Under the pieces are notes generated by a model. The model was not told the origin of the DNA, made no database searches, and saw only the letters and a list, made by a program, of their open reading frames with translations. A program made the translations under genes and the position numbers. Shown here piece after piece: positions 18,183-26,472 of a stretch of DNA of 64,000 nucleotides. Origin of the DNA: an uncultured Alphaproteobacteria bacterium (GTDB taxonomy: Bacteria > Pseudomonadota > Alphaproteobacteria > HIMB59 > GCA-002718135). The stretch is taken from assembly GCA_902601455.1 (NCBI GenBank), contig CACKNC010000001.1, forward strand, positions 220,240 to 284,239, in the 5' to 3' direction. Each line of letters starts with the position of its first letter. Position 1 is the first letter of the stretch.

Positions 18183-19541
18183 ATGGCAAAGAAAACTAAA
18201 AATAAAAAAAATGAAAATGAAAAAAGTATTTTAGGTAAAAATGCTATTTTTACTCCTAATGTAATTAACGACATTCATATAAAGTCTCAGCTTGGTCGAT
18301 ATCGAATGCGTGGAATGGCTTTAATGAAAAAAATCCCCCACTGGGATGATCTGACTTTTTTACCTGGAACTCTTACTAGGTTTGTTATTGAAGGTTACAG
18401 AGAAAAATGTGAGACAAAAACAGTAATTGGACCAAATTGTAAAAATCCTGTTAAGCTTGATATACCAATTTATATTACAAGTATGAGTTTTGGAGCTTTA
18501 TCATATGAAGCAAAGACTGCTTTAGCTCGTGGGGCTACTATGGCTGGCAGTGCTACATGCTCTGGTGAAGGAGGTATGATACCTGATGAGAGACGTTACT
18601 CAGAATTATGGTATTATCAATGTATTCAATCTCGATATGGCTTTAATCCACATCATGCGCAGTTAGCTGATGGAATAGAAGTATTTATTGGTCAAGGTCA
18701 AAAAGTTGGTATGGGTGGTCACTTAATGGGTCAAAAAGTTACTGACCAAGTTGCAGAAATGAGATCTTTGCCAGCAGGTATTGATCAACGTTCACCTGCG
18801 AGACATCCTGATTGGTTAGGTCCTGATGACTTGGCTCTTAAAGTTGAAGAGCTTAGAGAGCTTACTGACAATCAAGTTCCTATTCAACTTAAATTAGGAG
18901 CAGCAAAAGTTTATGATGATGTTCGTATGGCTGCCAAATGTAACCCTGACTCAATTTATCTTGATTGTATGGAAGGATCAACTGGAGCTGGCCCTCATAT
19001 TGCTGCAGCAAATACTGGTATTCCTGGAATTGCAGCCGTTAGAGAAGCAAGAAGAGCTTTGGATGACGTCGGAAAAACTGGTGAAGTGTCATTAGTTTTT
19101 GCAGGAGGTATTCGTGATGGAGCAGATATGGCAAAAGCTTTAGCTTTAGGTGCCGATGCAATAGCTGTTGGGACTGGTGCTTTGATTGCATTGAATTGTA
19201 ATAAAGATATTCCAGAGGCTGATTTTGAAAAAGAATTAGGTGTTTCAGCTGGTGATTGTTATCATTGTCACACAGGAAGGTGTCCTGTTGGTGTTGCAAC
19301 TCAAGATCCAAAATTAAGAAAACGCCTTAACCCTGATGATGCTGCTTTAAGAGTCTATAATTATTTACATTCAATGACTCTAGAGGCACAATTACTTGCA
19401 AGAGCATGTGGTAAAACAAATATTCATTCACTTGAGCCCGAAGATTTAGCAGCTCTAACAATGGAAGCATCCGCTTTAGCAAAAGTTCCACTTGCAGGTA
19501 CTGATTATACAGTTGGCGTGGACGATTATCATTCAATTTAG
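18183..19541 (+). CDS. mgsC: FMN-binding glutamate-synthase-like subunit, copy 1, with intact 3Fe-4S cysteines
   Basis: 452 residues corresponding to the FMN/synthase domain of GltB: a TIM barrel with GAGPHIAAANTGIPG and FAGGIRDGADMAKALALGADA. The motif CYHCHTGRCPVG puts Cys359, Cys362 and Cys367 where glutamate synthase binds its 3Fe-4S cluster. This contrasts with copy 2, which has none of them. The N-terminus is Lys-rich (AKKTKNKKNENEK). It catalyses reductive amination of 2-oxoglutarate or similar by an amine delivered from the MgsA-type subunit. The cluster implies input of external electrons. It may be N-methylglutamate synthase or a related N-alkylglutamate synthase. Confidence 0.82.
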   Translation: MAKKTKNKKNENEKSILGKNAIFTPNVINDIHIKSQLGRYRMRGMALMKKIPHWDDLTFLPGTLTRFVIEGYREKCETKTVIGPNCKNPVKLDIPIYITSMSFGALSYEAKTALARGATMAGSATCSGEGGMIPDERRYSELWYYQCIQSRYGFNPHHAQLADGIEVFIGQGQKVGMGGHLMGQKVTDQVAEMRSLPAGIDQRSPARHPDWLGPDDLALKVEELRELTDNQVPIQLKLGAAKVYDDVRMAAKCNPDSIYLDCMEGSTGAGPHIAAANTGIPGIAAVREARRALDDVGKTGEVSLVFAGGIRDGADMAKALALGADAIAVGTGALIALNCNKDIPEADFEKELGVSAGDCYHCHTGRCPVGVATQDPKLRKRLNPDDAALRVYNYLHSMTLEAQLLARACGKTNIHSLEPEDLAALTMEASALAKVPLAGTDYTVGVDDYHSI

Positions 19542-19550
19542 GAGAAGAAA

Positions 19551-19970
19551 ATGGCAAAGAAAAAAGTAAAAAAGACAACAAAAGCTAAAAAAACTTCATC
19601 TAAAAAAGGAAAAGATTCAGGAATTAAAACAGCTCGTGAAAAAATGATAGGTCAGCATATTGGTTATAGGTATGATGTTAATCTACTTCCTGATTATAAA
19701 AGATTAACCCCTTTTTTAAAAAAATATATTGATCATATGGGCTGGGATGATCTTAATTGGTTAGAAGATGTTCATATGGGGTATGAAAACGGAAAGCCAG
19801 CTGTATTTGATAGAAATATAAATGGCTGGGTTACAACACCAAAGAATATGAAATTACCAAAAGATCAACAAGATAGAGATATGATAGCTAGGGAGTTATT
19901 GATAAAGTTTCAAATGTCTCCTAATCATCCATTGGTTGTCTTAAAAAAAGCTTATCAAAAATTTGATTAA
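19551..19970 (+). CDS. Uncharacterised 139-residue protein closing mgs set 1 operon
   Basis: Not recognised. The N-terminal 30 residues are almost entirely Lys, Thr and Ser (KKKVKKTTKAKKTSSKK), followed by a compact region of about 105 residues rich in aromatic and charged residues (GYRYDVNLLPDYKRLTPF, HMGWDDLNWLEDVHMGYENG). No signal peptide, membrane segment or metal motif is evident. It follows the MgsC copy 1 gene by 9 bases with AGGAGA before its ATG, so it is translated with the complex. Set 2 has no equivalent. It may be an accessory or assembly subunit of the set 1 enzyme; the basic tail resembles that on MgsC copy 1. Confidence 0.75.
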   Translation: MAKKKVKKTTKAKKTSSKKGKDSGIKTAREKMIGQHIGYRYDVNLLPDYKRLTPFLKKYIDHMGWDDLNWLEDVHMGYENGKPAVFDRNINGWVTTPKNMKLPKDQQDRDMIARELLIKFQMSPNHPLVVLKKAYQKFD

Positions 19971-20064
19971 TTTTTTTTAAATTTTTTTTTATGTAAATTA
20001 ATAGTATTCTAAAGTTGCTTTTAAATAAAATTAATATTTAGTAACTTATTAATTTATTATCTGT

Positions 20065-20955
20065 ATGTGTGGAATAGTCGGTCTATATTTAAAAAATAAG
20101 AAGTTACATAGTAAACTTGGTTTTTTCCTAAGTGGAATGATTGATAATATGTCTTCAAGAGGACCAGACTCAGCAGGTTTTGCAATTTACAATAATTTAA
20201 AATCAAAAAATATTTATAAATATTCTCTTTCTTTTAAAAATAATGCATCAATTAAAAGTTTTCAAAAAGAAGCAACTAAAAACTTTAAAGATTTAAAATT
20301 TACAAATATCTCAGATCATACAATTGTTTTTTCATCTTTATTGCCCTCGAAATTTATTCCATACTTAAGATCAAATTTCAAAAATATTTCGATAGTTGGT
20401 TATGGAAAATCAATTGAAATTTTCAAACAAGTTGGTAATCCAAAAAAAGTTGTAAAAAAATTTAAGTTAGATAAGTTTTATGGATCTCATGGAATCGGTC
20501 ATACCAGAATGGCTACTGAAAGCGCTATAACAACTGAAGGCTCTCATCCGTACTCTACAGGAGAGGATGAGTGTTTGGTGCACAATGGATCTTTATCTAA
20601 TCACAACAATTTGAGAAGAAAACTAATAAAAAAAGGTAAAATATTTAACTCTTTAAATGATACAGAGGTAGCGGCTGGTTACATTAGTCAAAAATTATCA
20701 GAAAAAAAATCTATTAAAAAAAGCCTTACAAGTTGTCTAAATGACCTTGATGGTTTTTATACATTTATTCTAGGAACTAATAGAGGGTTTGCAGTTTTAA
20801 GAGATGAAATTGCTTGTAAACCAGCTGTGATTGCTGAAAATAAAGATTATGTAGCTGTAGCATCAGAATTTCAAGCTATGGCACACCTTCCAAATGTTAA
20901 TAAAGCTAATATATATGAACCTGAGCCTGGAGTGATTTACAAATGGGGAAATTAG
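20065..20955 (+). CDS. mgsA: Glutamate-synthase-like class II amidotransferase subunit, copy 2 (MgsA type)
   Basis: 296 residues, paralogue of 16394-17335. The nucleophile is MCGIVGL, with SSRGPDSAGF near 31-40 and GIGHTRMATES near 145-155 retained, so the glutaminase site looks intact. It starts set 2 after a 94-base AT-only spacer following the set 1 operon, with no clear Shine-Dalgarno before the ATG. It overlaps the next gene by 13 bases, exactly as in set 1, which argues that both sets descend from one ancestral operon. Closeness to gmaS makes this the better candidate for the true N-methylglutamate synthase amidotransferase subunit. Confidence 0.82.
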   Translation: MCGIVGLYLKNKKLHSKLGFFLSGMIDNMSSRGPDSAGFAIYNNLKSKNIYKYSLSFKNNASIKSFQKEATKNFKDLKFTNISDHTIVFSSLLPSKFIPYLRSNFKNISIVGYGKSIEIFKQVGNPKKVVKKFKLDKFYGSHGIGHTRMATESAITTEGSHPYSTGEDECLVHNGSLSNHNNLRRKLIKKGKIFNSLNDTEVAAGYISQKLSEKKSIKKSLTSCLNDLDGFYTFILGTNRGFAVLRDEIACKPAVIAENKDYVAVASEFQAMAHLPNVNKANIYEPEPGVIYKWGN

Positions 20956-21638
20956 AAGACTTAGATTTTAAAAAAAATAATTTGAGAAAAATTAATAACT
21001 TTCTTCAAAATATTAGTTACAAAAATAATAGAAGAAATTTTATTATTAAAAATCCAAACGGAGAACATGCAGTTTGTGCAGGTTTAAAAGAAGACATTTC
21101 AGTAAATATAAAAGGTCATGTAGGTTATTATTGTGGTGGAATGAATCAAAAAGCAAATATTATAATTGATGGTAATGCCGGTACTGGAGTTGGAGAGAAT
21201 ATGATGTCTGGCTCAATACATGTTAAAGGTAATGTTTCTCAGTCAGCAGGAGCAACTGCTCATGGAGGAACAATTATTATTGATGGAAATGCAAGCTCAA
21301 GATGTGGCATATCAATGAAAGGAGTTAGTATTATTGTCAAAGGATCAGTCGGTCATATGTCTGCCTTTATGGCTCAATCAGGGACATTACTTATTTGTGG
21401 AAACGCTGGTGATGCTCTTGGCGACAGTATTTATGAAACAGTAATATTTTTAGCTGGCAAGCCAAAAAGTCTTGGAGTTGATTGTGAAGAAAAAAAAATG
21501 ACAAAAAAAGACCTTATTAAAATTGAAATTTTATTAAAAGAAGCAAATATAAAAAAATTTAAATCTTATAATTTTAAAAAGTATGGTTCAGCTAGAAAGC
21601 TCTATAATTTTAAAATAGATAATTTATCAGAGTATTAG
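20943..21638 (+). CDS. mgsB: GltB domain-3-like beta-helix subunit, copy 2 (MgsB type)
   Basis: 231 residues of the glutamate synthase C-terminal beta-helix family, with Gly-rich turns such as GHVGYYCGG, GNAGTGVGENMMSG, GNASSRCGISMKG and GNAGDALGDSIYE (about 55-165). It is 51 residues shorter than copy 1, lacking most of that protein's N-terminal extension. The start is inside the 3' end of mgsA copy 2 and it is followed after 2 bases by mgsC copy 2. It is a structural subunit of the same complex. Confidence 0.82.
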   Translation: MGKLEDLDFKKNNLRKINNFLQNISYKNNRRNFIIKNPNGEHAVCAGLKEDISVNIKGHVGYYCGGMNQKANIIIDGNAGTGVGENMMSGSIHVKGNVSQSAGATAHGGTIIIDGNASSRCGISMKGVSIIVKGSVGHMSAFMAQSGTLLICGNAGDALGDSIYETVIFLAGKPKSLGVDCEEKKMTKKDLIKIEILLKEANIKKFKSYNFKKYGSARKLYNFKIDNLSEY

Positions 21639-21640
21639 CA

Positions 21641-22972
21641 ATGAGAAATAAAAATAACAAGCAAACTACCTTTCCTCGCAAATCATGGACATTCGACGAT
21701 TATACCAATTCTGAAATAAGAAGAGCTGCTGAAACTGGAATTTATGACATAAGAGGAGGAGGATCAAAACGTAAGCTCCCGCACTTTGATGATTTACTTT
21801 TCCTAGGAGCCTCTATGTCTAGATATCCTCTCGAGGGATATAGAGAAAAATGTTCAACTAATGTTACTTTAGGTACAAGATTTGCAAAAAAACCACTAGA
21901 GCTAGAAATACCTATCACAATAGCAGGAATGAGCTTTGGAGCATTATCTGGCCCAGCTAAAGAAGCTTTAGGAAGAGGCGCCTCTGCAGCGGGAACTTCA
22001 ACAACAACTGGAGACGGTGGAATGACAAAAGAAGAACGTGGTCAATCAAAAAATCTTGTATATCAGCTTTTACCATCACGTTATGGAATGAACCCAGATG
22101 ATTTAAGAAAAGCCGATGCAATTGAAGTTGTAATAGGTCAAGGAGCTAAACCAGGTGGTGGTGGAATGTTGTTAGGCCAAAAAATTAGTGATCGGGTGGC
22201 AGAAATGAGAAACCTTCCTAAAGGTATTGATCAAAGATCAGCTTGTAGACATCCAGACTGGACAGGTCCAGATGATCTGGCAATTAAAATTACTGAACTT
22301 AGAGAGATAACAGAATGGAAAATTCCAATTTTTGTAAAAATTGCTGGAGCCAGACCTTACTATGATACTGCATTGGCAGTAAAAGCTGGAGCCGATGTTG
22401 TTGTGCTTGATGGAATGCAGGGTGGCACTGCAGCTACCCAAGAAGTTTTTATAGAAAATGTAGGTCAACCAACTCTTGCCTGTATAAGACCAGCTGTTGA
22501 CGCGTTGCAAGAATTGGATGTTCATAGAGAAGTACAACTTATTATTTCTGGAGGCATTAGAAACGGAGCAGATGTTTCCAAAGCACTTGCTCTTGGAGCT
22601 GATGCTGTTTCCATAGGTTCTGCGGCTATGATAGCTATAGGTGATAATGATCCGAAATGGGAAAAAGAATATAATAAGATTGGAACTACTTCAGGAGCAT
22701 ATGATGATTGGCATGAAGGAAATGATCCTGCAGGTATTTCAACACAAGATCCTAAACTTATGAAAAGATTAGACCCAAAAAAAGCAGGAAGAAGATTATC
22801 CAATTACTTGAAAGTAATGACATTAGAAGCGCAAACTTTAGCAAGAGCTTGTGGCAAGAACAATTTACACAATCTTGAGCCTGAAGATTTATGTGCATTA
22901 ACTTTAGAGTCTGCAGCAATGGCACGAGTTCCACTAGCCGGAACTAATTGGATACCGGGTAGTAATATTTAG
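21641..22972 (+). CDS. mgsC: FMN-binding glutamate-synthase-like subunit, copy 2, lacking 3Fe-4S cysteines
   Basis: 443 residues, GltB FMN-domain type, with the barrel and FMN regions preserved (GADVVVLDGMQGGTAATQ, ISGGIRNGADVSKALALGADA). At the position of the 3Fe-4S Cys motif it reads AYDDWHEGNDPAG: Tyr354, Trp357 and Asp362 replace the three Cys of copy 1. The protein should therefore carry FMN but no such cluster. N-methylglutamate synthase was historically described as an FMN enzyme with redox-neutral overall exchange chemistry (recalled), which a cluster-less MgsC would fit. The end overlaps the convergent 182-residue gene by 4 bases. Confidence 0.85.
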   Translation: MRNKNNKQTTFPRKSWTFDDYTNSEIRRAAETGIYDIRGGGSKRKLPHFDDLLFLGASMSRYPLEGYREKCSTNVTLGTRFAKKPLELEIPITIAGMSFGALSGPAKEALGRGASAAGTSTTTGDGGMTKEERGQSKNLVYQLLPSRYGMNPDDLRKADAIEVVIGQGAKPGGGGMLLGQKISDRVAEMRNLPKGIDQRSACRHPDWTGPDDLAIKITELREITEWKIPIFVKIAGARPYYDTALAVKAGADVVVLDGMQGGTAATQEVFIENVGQPTLACIRPAVDALQELDVHREVQLIISGGIRNGADVSKALALGADAVSIGSAAMIAIGDNDPKWEKEYNKIGTTSGAYDDWHEGNDPAGISTQDPKLMKRLDPKKAGRRLSNYLKVMTLEAQTLARACGKNNLHNLEPEDLCALTLESAAMARVPLAGTNWIPGSNI

Positions 22973-23517
22973 TCTGTAACTTCTCTAATTGCATTCTTTG
23001 TTGGTATAAAGTGAACGATTTCAATATTTTCACTTAAGTTATTATTAAAAAAAGAATTATGCCAAAAAGTATACTTCCATTTTGACTCAATTTTTTTTAA
23101 TCTTGAAACACTAACTGGAAAGTTAAAACCAGTACCTCTCTCAAAGAATTGAACATTAAGTTTTTTCTTTTTTGATATTTTTTTAAACAAATCAGAATTT
23201 TTTTCAAAAGTAGCTGTAAACGAACCATCAAAATCATTTGGTGTATTATAGTACTCTGATGATAAAAATTTTACTATTTTATCAAAGCGAAGTTCAGGCT
23301 CATGCGTTTGCTTAATCATAAATTCAAACATTTTTGCTGTATTTGTACAATTTTTTTCCATCAAAACTGTTCTAATACCACAAAGATCTTTTTTAGTTTT
23401 AGAATCAAATATATTTGCAACAGTACCTTCAGATGGTTTACCTCCAAACATTCGAAAATTACGTTGCCTTAGACTGCATTGCCAAATTACAAAGTCGCTC
23501 CAACCAATTTTATCCAT
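22969..23517 (-). CDS. Uncharacterised 182-residue protein downstream of gmaS
   Basis: Not recognised. It is rich in Phe and Lys with no signal peptide or membrane helix. Recognisable stretches are WSDFVIWQCSLRQRNFRMFGGKPSEGTVA (about 6-34, quoted only as a landmark of the N-terminal region) and a mixed alpha/beta body. It lies 17 bases after gmaS on the same strand and is probably co-transcribed with it, so a role with gamma-glutamylmethylamide ligase or methylamine metabolism is plausible. I considered a sarcosine-oxidase gamma-like subunit but see no convincing motif. Confidence 0.7.
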   Translation of the reverse strand: MDKIGWSDFVIWQCSLRQRNFRMFGGKPSEGTVANIFDSKTKKDLCGIRTVLMEKNCTNTAKMFEFMIKQTHEPELRFDKIVKFLSSEYYNTPNDFDGSFTATFEKNSDLFKKISKKKKLNVQFFERGTGFNFPVSVSRLKKIESKWKYTFWHNSFFNNNLSENIEIVHFIPTKNAIREVTD

Positions 23518-23534
23518 TCTAAATAATTTTTATA

Positions 23535-24893
23535 CTAACAATCAAGTGTGTTATCTTTTTCCCATTGGGTAATAACATTTTTTTTACTACTTTGTTTTGA
23601 GCCTTTAAATCCAATTTTCTTAACATTAGAGGATTTATATTTTTTTATCTCTTTATTTTTAAGCTTAATATAAGAATTAATTGTTTCTTTGCTAAACGCA
23701 CTTTTAAGAACTTTACTTTTATCTAAATGAGATAAAGCTTTTTCCAGAGTGAGAGGGAGTTTCTTTGCACCCTTAACTTTGTGCCCATCTTCATACATAT
23801 TTACGTTAATAGGTTTGCCAGGATTTCTTTTATTTTCAATTCCATCAATACCTGCTGCCAAAATCCCAGCTTGTAACAAGTAAGGATTTGTTGCTCCATC
23901 CATTAATCGAAGTTCAAACCTACCAGGCCCAGGAACTCTGATCATATGAGTCCTATTATTACCTGAGTAGGTAATAGTATTAGGTGCCCACGTAGCACCA
24001 GATGCAGTTACAGGGGCATTAATTCTTTTATAACTATTAATGGTTGGATTAAACCAAGCAGTCAATGCTTCAGCTGAATTTATTATGCCACCCATAAAGT
24101 TATAAGCTGTTTTAGATAAGCCTAAAATATTTTTTTTATCAGCAAATAAATTTTTTCCTTTATTATTCCAAACTGATAAATGGGCATGACAACCATTACC
24201 AGTTTTATTTAAAAAAGGTTTTGGCATAAATGTTGCTCTCAACCCTTTTTTTTCTGCAAGAGTACGAACCATAAATTTGAAAAAAACATGCCTATCGGCT
24301 GTTTGTAAACAATCTGAAAAATCCCAATTCATTTCAAATTGACCATTTGCATCCTCATGATCATTTTGATATGGCCCCCATCCTAACATAATCATGCTAT
24401 CACAAATTGCTCGAATTAAATCGTATTGGCGCATTAATGCTGATTGATCATAACAAGGTTTATCTGCAATATCATTTTGATCAGCTATTGACCCACCATC
24501 TGGTGTAATTAAAAAATATTCACATTCAACACCACTTTTTAAATACATATTTTTTTTTGCTAATTTATCAATTTGATTACGAAGCATAACTCTTGGTGAA
24601 GATGCTACTGGTTTACCATCCATCCATAAGTCACCAGCCAACCAGCCAACATCTGGTTGCCATGGAAGTTGGATTAAACTATTTGGATCGGGAATAGCTG
24701 CCATATCAGGATCAGACGGACTCATATCTAAGTAGGTTGAAAATCCTGCAAAGCCTGCACCTTCTTTTTGCATTTCTTTGATTGATTGTGCAGGTACTAA
24801 TTTTGAACGTAGCACTCCAAAAAAATCAACATAACTAATTAGGAAATATTTAATTTTCTTTTTTTTGGCAATTTCATCAAGTTTAATAGTCAT
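23535..24893 (-). CDS. gmaS: Gamma-glutamylmethylamide synthetase (type III glutamate-ammonia ligase family)
   Basis: Ligates methylamine to glutamate with ATP, giving gamma-glutamylmethylamide, the first step of the N-methylglutamate pathway. 452 residues. KYFLISYVDFFGVLRSKLVPAQ near 14-35, NDHEDANGQFEMNW near 177-190, NGCHAHLSVW near 232-241, NSYKRINAPVT and RFELRLMDGATNPYL match the GmaS/GlnT subgroup as recalled. The C-terminus (about 415-452) carries a Lys/Ser-rich insertion before the usual final QWEKDNTLDC. It diverges from amtB across a 194-base region with a palindrome. It differs clearly from the 490-residue ligase at 14897-16369. Confidence 0.88.
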   Translation of the reverse strand: MTIKLDEIAKKKKIKYFLISYVDFFGVLRSKLVPAQSIKEMQKEGAGFAGFSTYLDMSPSDPDMAAIPDPNSLIQLPWQPDVGWLAGDLWMDGKPVASSPRVMLRNQIDKLAKKNMYLKSGVECEYFLITPDGGSIADQNDIADKPCYDQSALMRQYDLIRAICDSMIMLGWGPYQNDHEDANGQFEMNWDFSDCLQTADRHVFFKFMVRTLAEKKGLRATFMPKPFLNKTGNGCHAHLSVWNNKGKNLFADKKNILGLSKTAYNFMGGIINSAEALTAWFNPTINSYKRINAPVTASGATWAPNTITYSGNNRTHMIRVPGPGRFELRLMDGATNPYLLQAGILAAGIDGIENKRNPGKPINVNMYEDGHKVKGAKKLPLTLEKALSHLDKSKVLKSAFSKETINSYIKLKNKEIKKYKSSNVKKIGFKGSKQSSKKNVITQWEKDNTLDC

Positions 24894-24994
24894 TATGGAT
24901 CCTTTATATTTTTGCTTTTTATTTCAAATCTTGAACAATGTTTATTAATCTTTATTGATTTTTTCAACAATTTCCTCAATTTTTATAAATTTAT

Positions 24995-25013
24995 TATTTC
25001 GTATATTGAAATA
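24995..25013. promoter_or_regulatory. Palindrome TATTTC-N7-GAAATA between gmaS and amtB
   Basis: Perfect 6-bp inverted repeat with spacer GTATATT, sharing the TTTC-N7-GAAA core and even the TATATT spacer with the tmm/tmoX site. It lies 75 bases before the amtB ATG and about 100 bases before the gmaS start in the divergent promoter. It is a candidate binding site for the IclR regulator encoded at 12662-13423. Confidence 0.5.
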
Positions 25014-25087
25014 AAAATTATGAATCTTCCAATAATAATACAGTATTTAACTCATAATTTTTAATAATATAACTTGGGAGATTATTT

Positions 25088-26461
25088 ATGGAAAATGAAT
25101 TATCGGCTCTAAGCGTTATATTTACAGAATTTTATTACTGGGTCACTGTTGTATTAATGTTTTTGATCCATGTTGGTTTCTGTATGTATGAAGTTGGAGT
25201 GTCTAGACATAAAAACCATCTCCACACTCTAATGAAAAACACAATGTTGATACCGTTGGTTACTGTAACTTGGTTTTTCTTTGGATGGTGGATTTATTGG
25301 GCAATGATTAACGGCCCATGGTTAGGAACATCTATAATGGATGGAAATAGTGGTTTACAATTAGGTGGAGGATATGGAGCTAATGAATTAGCAAATCCAA
25401 TGAGTCCAATCATGGGTGTAAATCTTGGAGATCATATTAATGGTGTTTTTTGGGCAGCATTTTTATTATTTTCATGGACAGCTGCTTCCATTGTCTCAGG
25501 TGCAGTAATTGAAAGGATAAGAATGTCAGCGTTTGCAATTCTTGCAATTGCAATAGGTTCAGTTTTCTGGTCTATTGATGCATCATGGGGATGGCACTTT
25601 GATGGATGGATGGTTAAAGTACTTGGATATCATGATGCCTACGCTTCAGGAGTAATACATGCTTGTGCAGGAGGTTTTGCTTTGGGTGTTTTAACTGTTT
25701 TAGGTCCACGTCTAGGAAAGTTTGCATCTGATGGAACACCAAGAAATATTGGTCCTCGAAATCCGTGGTTAGTTACTGTTGGTATATTTTTAATTTATAC
25801 TGGCTTCTGGGGATTTTATGCAGCATGTAATATTCCAATTTTAGATGTTGGACCAGAGTATGGATTAGAAGGTGTGTATTTTACAGCTACCAATATCTAT
25901 GCTACACCAACTACATTAAGCGGAATTACATTTAACTTTTTGATGTCGTTATCGGGAGGACTCCTCGCTGGTTATTTGGTTTCAAAAGGAGATCCTTTTT
26001 GGACTTACTCAAGTGGTCTTGCAGGAATAATTACAGCATCAGCAGGTAATGATTTGTATCATCCTTTGCAAGCAATGATAATTGGAGCGATCGGTGTTTA
26101 TGTAGCTTATAAAATGCATTATTGGGTTGAACGTAAGTTCAAAATTGATGATGCTGTCGGTGCCGTAGCAGTACATGGATACGCAGGAGTTGTAGGTCTT
26201 ATTATTTGTGGCTTTATGTTATGGGGTTACCCATCATCTGGTTACGAAGGATATGCCGCAATTAATCCTGTTGGTATGATTATAGGAGCCGTGATTATGT
26301 TTGGCTTACTAGGATTTCTACCAGGTTATGTCATTGCTAAAATTCTCAACGGAATGGGTAGATTACGAATTCCTAAAGAAGTTGAAATTGCAGGTCTTGA
26401 TTTTAATTACATGGAAGCAGCTAAAGCAGATGAAGATGCTGTTGCTGCAGATCAGAAATAG
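25088..26461 (+). CDS. amtB: Ammonium/methylammonium transporter
   Basis: 457 residues with about 11 hydrophobic segments (inner membrane). The pore His pair is visible: ASGVIHACAGGFALG near 191-205 and AVGAVAVHGYAGVVG near 352-366. The N-terminus has no cleavable signal peptide. Amt channels conduct NH3/NH4+ and often methylammonium. Placement opposite gmaS and next to two gamma-glutamyl-amine sets suggests a role in methylamine uptake or recovery of ammonium released from it; a gene of this kind is known in SAR11 methylamine clusters (recalled). Shine-Dalgarno GGGAG precedes ATG. No glnK is present beside it, although amtB is commonly paired with glnK elsewhere. Confidence 0.92.
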   Translation: MENELSALSVIFTEFYYWVTVVLMFLIHVGFCMYEVGVSRHKNHLHTLMKNTMLIPLVTVTWFFFGWWIYWAMINGPWLGTSIMDGNSGLQLGGGYGANELANPMSPIMGVNLGDHINGVFWAAFLLFSWTAASIVSGAVIERIRMSAFAILAIAIGSVFWSIDASWGWHFDGWMVKVLGYHDAYASGVIHACAGGFALGVLTVLGPRLGKFASDGTPRNIGPRNPWLVTVGIFLIYTGFWGFYAACNIPILDVGPEYGLEGVYFTATNIYATPTTLSGITFNFLMSLSGGLLAGYLVSKGDPFWTYSSGLAGIITASAGNDLYHPLQAMIIGAIGVYVAYKMHYWVERKFKIDDAVGAVAVHGYAGVVGLIICGFMLWGYPSSGYEGYAAINPVGMIIGAVIMFGLLGFLPGYVIAKILNGMGRLRIPKEVEIAGLDFNYMEAAKADEDAVAADQK

Positions 26462-26472
26462 GAGGATAATTT

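Noticed and set aside
19039-19581. Leu/Gln-rich minus-strand ORFs (90 and 84 residues) opposite mgsC copy 1 and the 139-residue gene
   Set aside because: Low-complexity translations of the antisense strand; no independent support.
16394-22972. Duplicated mgs sets as evidence of a mobile element or recent tandem duplication
   Set aside because: The copies differ strongly in sequence, length and Fe-S motif, and no IS, integrase or flanking repeats are seen; an old paralogy is more likely.
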